Source of the DNA: CAZNKU01 sp045541135 | Lineage (GTDB): Bacteria; Bacillota; Clostridia; Monoglobales; Firm-18 | DNA: 64,000 nucleotides | Assembly: GCA_045541135.1 (NCBI GenBank) | Contig: JAZQIO010000038.1 | Span: 1-64,000, forward strand | Direction of reading: 5' to 3' | Part shown: one piece after another, positions 17,007 to 24,872 of the stretch | Numbering within the stretch: position 1 is the stretch's first letter | How the letters are laid out: each line of letters begins with the position of its first letter | The notes under the pieces: model-generated | What the model saw: the letters and a program-made list of their open reading frames with translations, nothing else | Databases searched by the model: none | What the model was told of the DNA's origin: nothing | Made by a program: the position numbers and the translations under genes

Positions 17007-17840
17007 TTATGCCTCTATTAATTTTATAAGTTTGCCCAAAACAGGCTCAAACTTTGCACCGTACCAATGATTTTCTTCCTCGGCAGTTGCTCTTATGCAC
17101 TCTACTGTATATTCTGCGGCAATCTTTGCAGAATCAAAAGCACTTTTGCCTCTTACCAAAGCACCCACGAATGCCGATGCATAAATATCACCTGTGCCGT
17201 GGCAGCTGTTTGGTAAGAATTCATGCTCGTAGTATGAATATTCGCCATTTTCAAAAACTACTACCCCTGTTCTGCCCTCTTTGTAGGAAACGCCTGTAAG
17301 TATAACGTTTTTCGCACCAAGTGCACACATTTTTTCTATAAGCTCATCTATGTACGCTTTGTCGTATTCTGTTTTATATTCCATATCTGTTAAAAAGCTT
17401 GCTTCCGTTATGTTTGGAACAAGGTAGTCCGCCTTTGCGCAAAGACCTTTCATAGCTTCCACAAATTCACCGTCAAAGCCCGGATACAGATTGCCGTTGT
17501 CTGCCATTGCAGGGTCTATAACCTTTACACAGTTTTCATTTCCCACGCTGTCGAAAATATCTGCAACGTATTCTATCTGCTTTGTACTGCCAAGATAACC
17601 TGTGTATATTGCATCAAACTTAATATTTTCCTTTACCCAATGGTCTTTTATTGCAGGCATATCATCTGTAAGGTCACGGAATGTGTAGCCCGAAAAGCCT
17701 GCTGTGTGTGTTGAAAGTACCGCAGACGGCAAAACTGCAGTTTCAATGCCGCAGGCAGAAATTATAGGAAGTGCAACAGTAAGTGAGCATTGTCCTACAC
17801 ATGAAATATCCTGTATTGTAAGTAATCTTTTATATGACAT
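17007..17840 (-). CDS. pdxK: Pyridoxamine/pyridoxal kinase
   Basis: A 277-residue ribokinase-fold kinase that phosphorylates B6 vitamers to make or salvage pyridoxal phosphate. The N-terminus RLLTIQDISCVGQCSLTVALPII and the motif VLSTHTAGFSGYTF are typical of the clostridial pyridoxamine kinase group (PRK07105). The anion-hole/catalytic motif is NSCHGTGDIYASAF, with the catalytic Asp in GTGD. AAAGGAG precedes ATG 17840. It is divergent from a MocR/PdxR-type regulator (17922) with an inverted repeat in between, the classic arrangement of a B6 gene and its PLP-sensing regulator. Symbols pdxK/pdxY are used loosely for this family. Confidence 0.9.
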   Translation of the reverse strand: MSYKRLLTIQDISCVGQCSLTVALPIISACGIETAVLPSAVLSTHTAGFSGYTFRDLTDDMPAIKDHWVKENIKFDAIYTGYLGSTKQIEYVADIFDSVGNENCVKVIDPAMADNGNLYPGFDGEFVEAMKGLCAKADYLVPNITEASFLTDMEYKTEYDKAYIDELIEKMCALGAKNVILTGVSYKEGRTGVVVFENGEYSYYEHEFLPNSCHGTGDIYASAFVGALVRGKSAFDSAKIAAEYTVECIRATAEEENHWYGAKFEPVLGKLIKLIEA

Positions 17841-17880
17841 TTTAAAATCTCCTTTACAATTTTCATTAATGGTATTATAA

Positions 17881-17902
17881 TTTAAACGTGGTAATGTTTA
17901 AA
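17881..17902. promoter_or_regulatory. Candidate MocR operator between pdxK and its regulator
   Basis: The inverted repeat TTTAAAC (17881-17887) and GTTTAAA (17896-17902) has an 8-nt spacer. On the pdxK strand it overlaps the -35 region, just upstream of a TATAAT-like -10 at about 17875-17880. Binding by the adjacent regulator is inferred from position only. Confidence 0.45.
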
Positions 17903-17921
17903 TATCCAAAAAAGGAGTTTT

Positions 17922-18980
17922 TTGTATAACCAGATGAAAAAATACTTTGAAATCTATAAAGATATAAAAAACAAAATATTGACGGGAGAATATGTTGCAG
18001 GGGAAAAACTGCCTTCTAAAAGAGTAACCGCAGACCGGTACGGTTTCAGTGTTATAACTGTAGAGACGGCTTACGGAATGCTTGCTGATGAGGGGTACAT
18101 TGTGTCCAAAGAGCGAAGCGGTTATTTTGTGTGCAAAATTGATGCACCTTCAGCGGAAAACAAAACGGAGCCTATTGCCTTTGATTATCTTGATGAAAAT
18201 ATATCCCTTGATAAGGGACATGACTTTGAATATTCTTTGTGGTTTAAGACTATACGAAAGGTTATTTCCGAAAGAGGAGAACAGCTTTTTGTAAAGTCGC
18301 CCAATATGGGTTGTGCAGTTTTAAGAAATGCTATTGCCGACTATCTTCACCGTTACAGGGGTATGATTGCAAAGCCTCAGAATATTATTATCGGCTCCGG
18401 TGCGGAACAGCTTTACGAAACGGTGGTAAAAATACTTGGAAGAGATAAGGTGTACGGCATAGAAAACCCGTCATATTCCAGAATCGAAGCTGTGTATACG
18501 GGAACAGGTGCAAATGTGGAAAAGCTTAAAATGGGCAGTGACGGTATTGAAAGTGATACACTTAAAAAAAGCAGTATTGATGTGTTGCACGTTACACCTT
18601 TCAGGAGCTATCCTACGGATGTTACAACATCAATTCTTAAAAAATATGAATATTTGCGTTGGGCAAATGATACAAACTACATTGTAGAAGATGACTTCAA
18701 CAGCGAGTTTTTTAAGCCCGGTCAGCCTGTTGAAACTTTGTATTCGCTGGACAGCAACAGCAGGGTAATATACCTTAATACCTTTTCAAAAAGTCTTTCA
18801 CCGTCTATGCGTATAGGTTATATGATATTGCCCGATAAATTGCTTGGGGTATATACAGAAAAATTAGGCGGATTTTCATGTTCTGTTCCCGTTCTTGACC
18901 AGTATGTTCTTGCTGAGTATATTTCAAGCGGTAATTTTGAAAGGCATCTTAACAGAATTCGCAGAAAAAGGAGGTTTTAG
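17922..18980 (+). CDS. MocR/PdxR-type regulator (GntR wHTH + aminotransferase fold), C-terminally truncated
   Basis: A 352-residue protein. The N-terminal winged helix (1-75; ILTGEYVAGEKLPSKR, TVETAYGMLADEGYI) is GntR-like. Residues 90-352 are an aminotransferase class I fold with GSGAEQLYE, EDDFNSEF and the PLP-binding Lys in LNTFSKSLSPSMRIGY. MocR proteins sense PLP and often control B6 genes, consistent with the divergent pdxK. Family members usually run to about 450-480 residues; this one stops at FERHLNRIRRKRRF, losing the last roughly 110 residues. Its final codons double as the ribosome binding site of the next gene. Start TTG 17922 has AAAGGAG only 4 nt away; ATG 17934 is the alternative. 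Confidence 0.82.
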   Translation: MYNQMKKYFEIYKDIKNKILTGEYVAGEKLPSKRVTADRYGFSVITVETAYGMLADEGYIVSKERSGYFVCKIDAPSAENKTEPIAFDYLDENISLDKGHDFEYSLWFKTIRKVISERGEQLFVKSPNMGCAVLRNAIADYLHRYRGMIAKPQNIIIGSGAEQLYETVVKILGRDKVYGIENPSYSRIEAVYTGTGANVEKLKMGSDGIESDTLKKSSIDVLHVTPFRSYPTDVTTSILKKYEYLRWANDTNYIVEDDFNSEFFKPGQPVETLYSLDSNSRVIYLNTFSKSLSPSMRIGYMILPDKLLGVYTEKLGGFSCSVPVLDQYVLAEYISSGNFERHLNRIRRKRRF

Positions 18981-18983
18981 AAG

Positions 18984-19856
18984 TTGAAGTTATATCATTT
19001 TGACAAATTATTCAATGAGGGCCTTGAAATTTCTGTAGGTAAGATATTTCAGATTTCCGAGCTTTCGTTAATGAGAAACGGAACAATACCCGAGCATATC
19101 CAGGTATGTGATGAAATAACCTATGTTTTGTCGGGAAAGGCAAGAGTGATTTCTGATGACTGCTGTGAGGATATTTCAGCAGGTCAGATTCACTTTGTAA
19201 AAAAAGGAAGTGTTCATAAATTTGAGGTTTATCCCGATGATGACTTCCGATATATTTGCATTGGATACACAACCGATAAAAAAGAGAAGTTTATGGAGGA
19301 TTTTTATAATCTTGTAAAGTTAAAAAAGTATTTTGTTACAGACGATGATTCAACGGTTAAAAAGCTAAGCTCGCTTATGGTTGATGAATCCTACGATTGG
19401 GATGAATACAGCGAAACTATGATTAGTCAGTACCTTTCACAGATTGTTGTTAATTTATCAAGAATACTTTCGGGAAAATCCAAGAGGCTTACTGCCAAAA
19501 ATAATGAAATTTCCATGGCAAGCAGTACAATTTATAAAATTTTAAGATTTGTTGACCGTGAGTATCTGAATATTGAAAGCGTAAAAGATATAAGCGAAAG
19601 TCTTTCATACAGCGAATATTATATTTCGCATCTTTTCAGTGAAAAAATGGGTGTTACCGTAAAAGAGTATATTACACGCAAAAAAGTTTCACACGCCTGC
19701 GAGCTTTTGAAAACCTCACCACTTGGAATAGAGGAAATATCCGAACACCTTAATTTTGCGTCATCACATTCTTTCAGGCGTGCTTTTAAAAATATAACAG
19801 GTGTGTCGCCAAGAGAATATAAAAACAAACTACCGCAAATTTTGTACTATAAATAA
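18984..19856 (+). CDS. AraC family transcriptional regulator
   Basis: A 290-residue protein with an N-terminal cupin (EHIQVCDEITYVLSGKARV, GQIHFVKKGSVHKFEV) that should bind a sugar or related ligand, and a C-terminal AraC DNA-binding domain. The two HTH units are around VKDISESLSYSEYYISHLFSE and IEEISEHLNFASSHSFRRAF, ending NITGVSPREYKNK. It begins with TTG 18984; AAAAAGGAGG at 18966-18974 is 9 nt upstream and lies inside the end of the truncated MocR gene, so translation may be coupled. It is immediately upstream of the two dehydrogenase-like genes at 19928 and 20974, its likely targets. Confidence 0.86.
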   Translation: MKLYHFDKLFNEGLEISVGKIFQISELSLMRNGTIPEHIQVCDEITYVLSGKARVISDDCCEDISAGQIHFVKKGSVHKFEVYPDDDFRYICIGYTTDKKEKFMEDFYNLVKLKKYFVTDDDSTVKKLSSLMVDESYDWDEYSETMISQYLSQIVVNLSRILSGKSKRLTAKNNEISMASSTIYKILRFVDREYLNIESVKDISESLSYSEYYISHLFSEKMGVTVKEYITRKKVSHACELLKTSPLGIEEISEHLNFASSHSFRRAFKNITGVSPREYKNKLPQILYYK

Positions 19857-19868
19857 CACATTTTAATA

Positions 19869-19897
19869 TTGTCGGGAAAATCAAAAAAATATATAAT
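19869..19897 (+). promoter_or_regulatory. Predicted promoter of the Gfo/Idh/MocA pair
   Basis: TTGTCG (19869-19874), a 17-nt spacer and TATAAT (19892-19897). The weak -35 would suit activation by the upstream AraC protein. Confidence 0.55.
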
Positions 19898-19927
19898 TTA
19901 ACCATAAAATTCAAGGAGGAATTTACA

Positions 19928-20977
19928 ATGAAGGTTGCGGTTATAGGATGCGGAACTATTGCCAACAGTGCACATATTCCGTCATATATGGAAAACAAAA
20001 AGGCGGAAATAAAGTATTTTTGCGACATTATCAAGGAAAGAGCGGAAGCGGCTGTAGAAAAATACGGTTGCGGTATTGCGGTTACTGATTACAAGGAAGT
20101 GCTTGCAGACCCTGAGATTGCGGCAATTTCCGTTTGTACACCTAACAAGATGCACTCCGTTATAACAATAGATGCTCTTAAGGCAGGCAAGCACGTACTT
20201 TGCGAAAAACCTGCCGCAAGATTATACAGTGAAGCATTGGAAATGCAGAAGGCTCAGCACGAAACAGGAAAGATATTAAACATCGGTGTTGTAAACCGTT
20301 TTAACACAAATGTCAACAAGTTGAAGGAAATTATAGATTCCGGTGAATTGGGAGAAATTTATAATGTTTACATAAGCTTCCGCTCCGGAAGAAGTATTCC
20401 CGGACTTGGTGGTGCTTTTACAACAAAGGAAATTGCAGGCGGTGGCGTACTTATTGACTGGGGCGTACATTTTCTTGATATTGTTATGTATTGCTGTAAT
20501 GACCCTAAGGCACTTACTGTTTCGGCAGAAGAGTTTAAAAAATTAGGTAATCCGATAGATGAATATGTATATAAAGATATGTGGGCAGGTCCTCCCACAA
20601 AAGGCGGTATATGTGATGTTGAAGAGGGTATAACAGGTCTTATCAGAACAGACGGTCCCGTTATCAATTTCAACGGTGCATGGGCACAGAATATCCTTGA
20701 AAATGAGATGTTTATTGATTTTATGGGTACAAAGGGCGGTGTACGTCTGCAGTATGGCAAGGATTTTACTGTGTATTCTACCAAAAACGGTATGCTTACA
20801 AAGACAACTTTTGAATGTACACAAAGCAATATGTTCCAAAATGAAATTGATGCATTTATAGACTGTGTTAAAAGCGGTGAAAAATTACACTCACATATTG
20901 ATGTTAACATACTTACATCACGTATGATGGATGCCATTTACCGCTCAGCAGAAGAACACAAGGAAGTGACATTATGA
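19928..20977 (+). CDS. Gfo/Idh/MocA family oxidoreductase
   Basis: A 349-residue NAD(P)-dependent dehydrogenase. The Rossmann motif VAVIGCGTIANSAHIPSY opens the protein, the EKPAA motif (HVLCEKPAARLYSEA) holds the conserved catalytic-site Lys, and the substrate domain contains GGGVLIDWGVHFLDIVMY, with a His where the family often has its proton relay. Such enzymes oxidise or reduce sugars and inositols. GGAGG precedes ATG 19928. It overlaps the next gene by ATGA, so the two are co-translated, and it sits behind an AraC regulator. The substrate is unknown; a sugar derived from the surface-glycan locus downstream is plausible but unproven. Confidence 0.9.
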   Translation: MKVAVIGCGTIANSAHIPSYMENKKAEIKYFCDIIKERAEAAVEKYGCGIAVTDYKEVLADPEIAAISVCTPNKMHSVITIDALKAGKHVLCEKPAARLYSEALEMQKAQHETGKILNIGVVNRFNTNVNKLKEIIDSGELGEIYNVYISFRSGRSIPGLGGAFTTKEIAGGGVLIDWGVHFLDIVMYCCNDPKALTVSAEEFKKLGNPIDEYVYKDMWAGPPTKGGICDVEEGITGLIRTDGPVINFNGAWAQNILENEMFIDFMGTKGGVRLQYGKDFTVYSTKNGMLTKTTFECTQSNMFQNEIDAFIDCVKSGEKLHSHIDVNILTSRMMDAIYRSAEEHKEVTL

Positions 20978-21810
20978 GAAAAGTAGGGTTTATGGATTAT
21001 TATCTTGACGAATGGCACGCAAATAATTATCCTGAATTTATCAAAAATGCTTCCGACGGAAGATATGAAGTTTGCTATGCTTACGGTATGATTGATAGCC
21101 CCAACGAAGGCAGTATGACAAACAAAGAATGGGCTGAAAAGTATAGCATTGAGCTTTTGGAAACACCAGAGGAGGTTGTTGAAAAAAGTGATGTTTTAAT
21201 TGTGCTTTCACCTGACAATCCTGAAATGCACGAGGAACTTTGCGATTTGCCGCTAAAGTCAGGCAAGCCCGTTTATGTGGACAAAACTTTTGCACCTGAC
21301 AGGGAAACTGCACTTCGTATTTTTGCAAATGCAGACGCGCACAGCACACCTTGTTATTCAAGCTCTGCACTTTTCTATGCATCTGAGCTTGATGATATCA
21401 ATTTGGATAATATTTACAAAGTATACAGTCGTGGTCCCGGTGTGTATGATATATATTCAATTCATCAGATTGAACCTGTACTGAAGCTTATGAAAACAGA
21501 TCCAAAGCGTATAATGTTTTTGGGCGATAAGGAACACCCATCATATGTTATAGAGTTTGCAGACGGAAGATTTGCAGAATTTTATCAGGGATTGTGGATA
21601 GATTTTGAAATATCTGTTACCGATAAGGAAAATAATATGGTGATATACACTGTAAAATCTGATTATTTTAAGCTTTTTATAAAAAATCTTGTTGGCTTTT
21701 TTGATACGGGGGTTGTACCTGTACCTCATCGTCAAACTGTTAATGTTGTGGCTACTATTGATGCAGGCAGAAAGTCTGCCGAAAAGCCTTTTGAGTGGGT
21801 TGCAATATAA
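20974..21810 (+). CDS. Gfo/Idh/MocA-like protein without a canonical nucleotide-binding motif
   Basis: A 278-residue protein, translationally coupled to the preceding dehydrogenase (4-nt ATGA overlap). The core pattern VEKSDVLIVLSPDNPEMHEEL then LKSGKPVYVDKTFAPDRETALRIF is that of the Gfo/Idh/MocA family, with VDKTF in place of the usual EKP. The N-terminus MRKVGFMDYYLDEWHANNYPEF lacks the GxGxxG dinucleotide-binding loop. The protein is about 70 residues shorter than its neighbour. It may be a partner or accessory subunit rather than an independent dehydrogenase, or use a different cofactor mode. A bidirectional-type terminator follows. Confidence 0.75.
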   Translation: MRKVGFMDYYLDEWHANNYPEFIKNASDGRYEVCYAYGMIDSPNEGSMTNKEWAEKYSIELLETPEEVVEKSDVLIVLSPDNPEMHEELCDLPLKSGKPVYVDKTFAPDRETALRIFANADAHSTPCYSSSALFYASELDDINLDNIYKVYSRGPGVYDIYSIHQIEPVLKLMKTDPKRIMFLGDKEHPSYVIEFADGRFAEFYQGLWIDFEISVTDKENNMVIYTVKSDYFKLFIKNLVGFFDTGVVPVPHRQTVNVVATIDAGRKSAEKPFEWVAI

Positions 21811-21832
21811 TTCGCAGGTACTTACTGTAAAT

Positions 21833-21866
21833 AAAAAAGACTTACCATATGGTAAGTCTTTTTTTG
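21833..21866 (+). terminator. Intrinsic terminator
   Basis: The perfect stem AAAAAAGACTTACC/GGTAAGTCTTTTTT (21833-21846 with 21851-21864), with loop ATAT, is followed by further T. Confidence 0.92.
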
Positions 21867-22163
21867 TTTCATAAGTTCATCAGTCAGCCTGATGATTTCA
21901 GGTGCTATTTTCAACTCTCCTTTTTCAGAATATCAATATATAAGTACACATTGGCAAAATTGCATGATTTAATGGGAATTTTATACATTGACTTTTATTT
22001 GTATATACTATAAAATATAATGAGTATATTATATGATAAAATATCTGATTTCTAACATTTTTTAGCTAAAAACGTATAGTAATTGAGGTAAGCATATTGT
22101 ATAATGATTTTATAATCAGGAAAAAAGGTTTTTTTCTACACAAAAAAGGATGGGGGTAAGAAT
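21867..22163. other. Intergenic region upstream of the SLH operon
   Basis: About 300 nt with no convincing ORF. It is very AT-rich. A TTGACT (21988-21993) with TATAAA after 15 nt (22009-22014) is the best promoter-like pair; nothing resembling a riboswitch or T-box was seen. The downstream RBS (GGGGG) is just before ATG 22164. Confidence 0.4.
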
Positions 22164-24860
22164 ATGAAAAACGTATTCTCGAAAATCATAGCAATCATAT
22201 GTGTTGTTGCAATGAGCTTAACTTGCCTTGGCGGTGCAGTTTTTGCAGATAATGACATTATGTTTGACTTGAAATCACTTGGAATTTTAAACGGTATTGA
22301 TGTTGAAAACCGTTTGGATTCCAACATTACCAGAGGTGAATTTTCACAGCTGGTTGTTAATATGATGGGTCAGCAGGAGGTTGCTGTAAGCCTTTCCATG
22401 GAGGCGTATTTTACAGATACAAACAACAGCCCATATGCAGGTGCCATCAACTTACTTTACAAGCAGGGCGTGGTTTCCGGTGTAGGTGACGGTACATTCC
22501 AGCCGGAAAGAAACGTAAGATATACCGAGGCTTGCAAAATGCTTGTAACAGCTTTGGGATACAATGTTATAGTTTCCGATAATTCCTTGAATTCTTATAC
22601 ATACACCGCAGGAAATATCGGCATAACAGACAATGTTAATTCCGGCAATGAGTATATTACAATAAAGGATATGCTTATTATGGTTGACAACTGTCTGGAT
22701 ATAGGCAAAATGGTGCCTATGTATTATAACGACAACATTGCACCATCATATGAAATTGATGCAGGCAATACATTCCGCCATGATCTTACAAAGGCAAATC
22801 CCGACGGCTTTGTTAAAATGCGTGGTATTGTTACAGCAGACGTTTCCGCATATCTTTACGAATTTAATGGAGCACTACGTGATACACAGCTTGAAATTGA
22901 AGGTCAGGTTTTTGACTTTAACGGTGTAGCGCCTTTGGGATATGTTGGTGTTGAAGTGGATTTTTACGTTTCCACAACATCTGACGGTACATACGGTAAA
23001 ATCACTTCACTAAAGGCTACAAATAAAAACATCGTTACAGAACTTGACGGCAGAGATGTGGCTTCATACAATGACGGTGAAATTAAATATTACATCAGTA
23101 ATGAAAGTTCAAAGACTGAATCGGTAAATACTGATATGGCAACTGTGTGGATTTACAACAACAATGTTTATGACGGCTTTAATCTTGGCCTTGTTAACCT
23201 TTCCGGAAACTGCGATATCCGTGCGGTAGACAATGACGATGATGAAGTTGCGGAAGCAGTATTTGTGTTTGAATACACTGATTGTATAGTAGATTCTTTC
23301 AACGCTGAAACATTTACGGTTTCACTTGAACAGGGTTATTTATATAAGAATGAAAAAAATCTTACTTTTGATGTAGAAGAAACAAAAGCCTTTGTAGAAT
23401 ATTATGACGAAAACGGTAAAGCAACAGACTTCAGTGCAATTAAAGAGGGGTCTGTGCTTAGTATTGCAAAAAGTGCCGACGGTCTTAACATTCGTGTTAT
23501 AGTAAGCAATGCAGGCAGTCAGGGACTTTTGGAGTCAAAAGATGACGAATACTTGCTGTTCGGTCAGGAAGAATATTTTGCAGGCAACTGCGAAACAAAA
23601 ACGCTTAAGGTTGGACGCAACTATGAATTTAAGCTTAACTTCAAGGGTGATATCGTATATATTGATGAAATAGTTACAAAGTCTGACTATGGTTATATTA
23701 TGAATTATCAGAGTAAGGGCTTTGGCGATATAAAGGTACGTCTTATAATACCTGCTAAAATTTCCACAAAGACAATGCAGGGTGATTATAACGAAGAAAC
23801 AAACGCAGAAACTTCTATGAAGAATCTTTACCTTAAGAACGAAAATATTATGGTTTACTATGTTGCACCAAATTTCACATTTGAGTATTGGGAAACAGAT
23901 GCTGAAGGCAACAAGACCTTGAAATCCGAAAGACTAAAGACTAACGAGACAAACCTTAAAAAGGTTCTGAACCAGCCTGTACAGTATACCTTGAATGCGG
24001 ATAACAAAATTACAAAGTTTACTTTGGCATATCCGTCAAGTGTAGGAAGCAACCCTTATTACAACAGTGCTGAAAACGTATTTGCACAGACAAATGTACC
24101 TTTCGGTATTACTTCCGATACATATGCAATTTGTATACCTACAAATACGGATGCATCAGATGATGATATTCTAAACTACATAGAAGAACTTTTCAATGCA
24201 ACAAAATATTTCATTGATGCTTATGATGTTGATGACGATACATTGGTTGCTGATTTGCTTGTAATGAAAACACAGATGATATCAGGTAGTGCAGGTGCTA
24301 TTTTATCTTACAGAAATTACAGCGGTCTTGTAACAAAGGCAGTACAGGTATATAATACAGAAACCGATTCAACAGATATTGAAATTTCAATAATCGCAAA
24401 AGGTAACGAAAAGGCAGTAAGTGAACAGACCTTTAAGGTTTCTCCGCTTATTGCTGATTACGACAGCTTTAAGGCTATTTCAAAGGGTGACTTTATTTCA
24501 TTCTCGCTTGACGGCTTTAACAGACTTAACAGCTTTGAAATGCAGCAGGAACTGGATAAATGGTACGACAGAACAGACCCTGCAGGCGGTGTTAACAACT
24601 TTATCGGTACAGTTGATGATATTACATTTGACCAGATTTCAAATTCGAAGGCTCGTTGGATGGACCTTCTTACTGTTTCAAATATGAACGGAACAAAGCA
24701 ATATGAGCTTATGCACAACTCAAGCCTTAAACCCGTTGTTTACATTATGGATTCAAAGGGTAATGCAAAGGTTGGCAGTGTTTCAGACATAAGATTTGGC
24801 GATACAATTCACGTATTTGCTGAAGCAGTAGACGTTTATTCAATTATACTTTACAGATAA
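22164..24860 (+). CDS. SLH-domain surface protein
   Basis: An 898-residue secreted protein with a signal peptide (about 1-29, ending GGAVFADN). SLH repeats occupy about 30-210 (LKSLGILNGIDVENRLDSNITRGEFSQLV; INLLYKQGVVSGVGDGTFQPERNVRYTEACKML; ITIKDMLIMVDNCLDIGKM). They attach it to the cell wall. The remaining 690 residues have an extended beta-rich composition, many Asp/Asn/Thr and no recognisable enzyme motif. Large SLH proteins of this layout act as S-layer or surface-display scaffolds in Clostridia. It ends 12 nt before the 2364-aa gene (RBS AAGGAGG), so both are probably one transcript and cooperate at the surface. Confidence 0.82.
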   Translation: MKNVFSKIIAIICVVAMSLTCLGGAVFADNDIMFDLKSLGILNGIDVENRLDSNITRGEFSQLVVNMMGQQEVAVSLSMEAYFTDTNNSPYAGAINLLYKQGVVSGVGDGTFQPERNVRYTEACKMLVTALGYNVIVSDNSLNSYTYTAGNIGITDNVNSGNEYITIKDMLIMVDNCLDIGKMVPMYYNDNIAPSYEIDAGNTFRHDLTKANPDGFVKMRGIVTADVSAYLYEFNGALRDTQLEIEGQVFDFNGVAPLGYVGVEVDFYVSTTSDGTYGKITSLKATNKNIVTELDGRDVASYNDGEIKYYISNESSKTESVNTDMATVWIYNNNVYDGFNLGLVNLSGNCDIRAVDNDDDEVAEAVFVFEYTDCIVDSFNAETFTVSLEQGYLYKNEKNLTFDVEETKAFVEYYDENGKATDFSAIKEGSVLSIAKSADGLNIRVIVSNAGSQGLLESKDDEYLLFGQEEYFAGNCETKTLKVGRNYEFKLNFKGDIVYIDEIVTKSDYGYIMNYQSKGFGDIKVRLIIPAKISTKTMQGDYNEETNAETSMKNLYLKNENIMVYYVAPNFTFEYWETDAEGNKTLKSERLKTNETNLKKVLNQPVQYTLNADNKITKFTLAYPSSVGSNPYYNSAENVFAQTNVPFGITSDTYAICIPTNTDASDDDILNYIEELFNATKYFIDAYDVDDDTLVADLLVMKTQMISGSAGAILSYRNYSGLVTKAVQVYNTETDSTDIEISIIAKGNEKAVSEQTFKVSPLIADYDSFKAISKGDFISFSLDGFNRLNSFEMQQELDKWYDRTDPAGGVNNFIGTVDDITFDQISNSKARWMDLLTVSNMNGTKQYELMHNSSLKPVVYIMDSKGNAKVGSVSDIRFGDTIHVFAEAVDVYSIILYR

Positions 24861-24872
24861 GGAGGCAGACTG

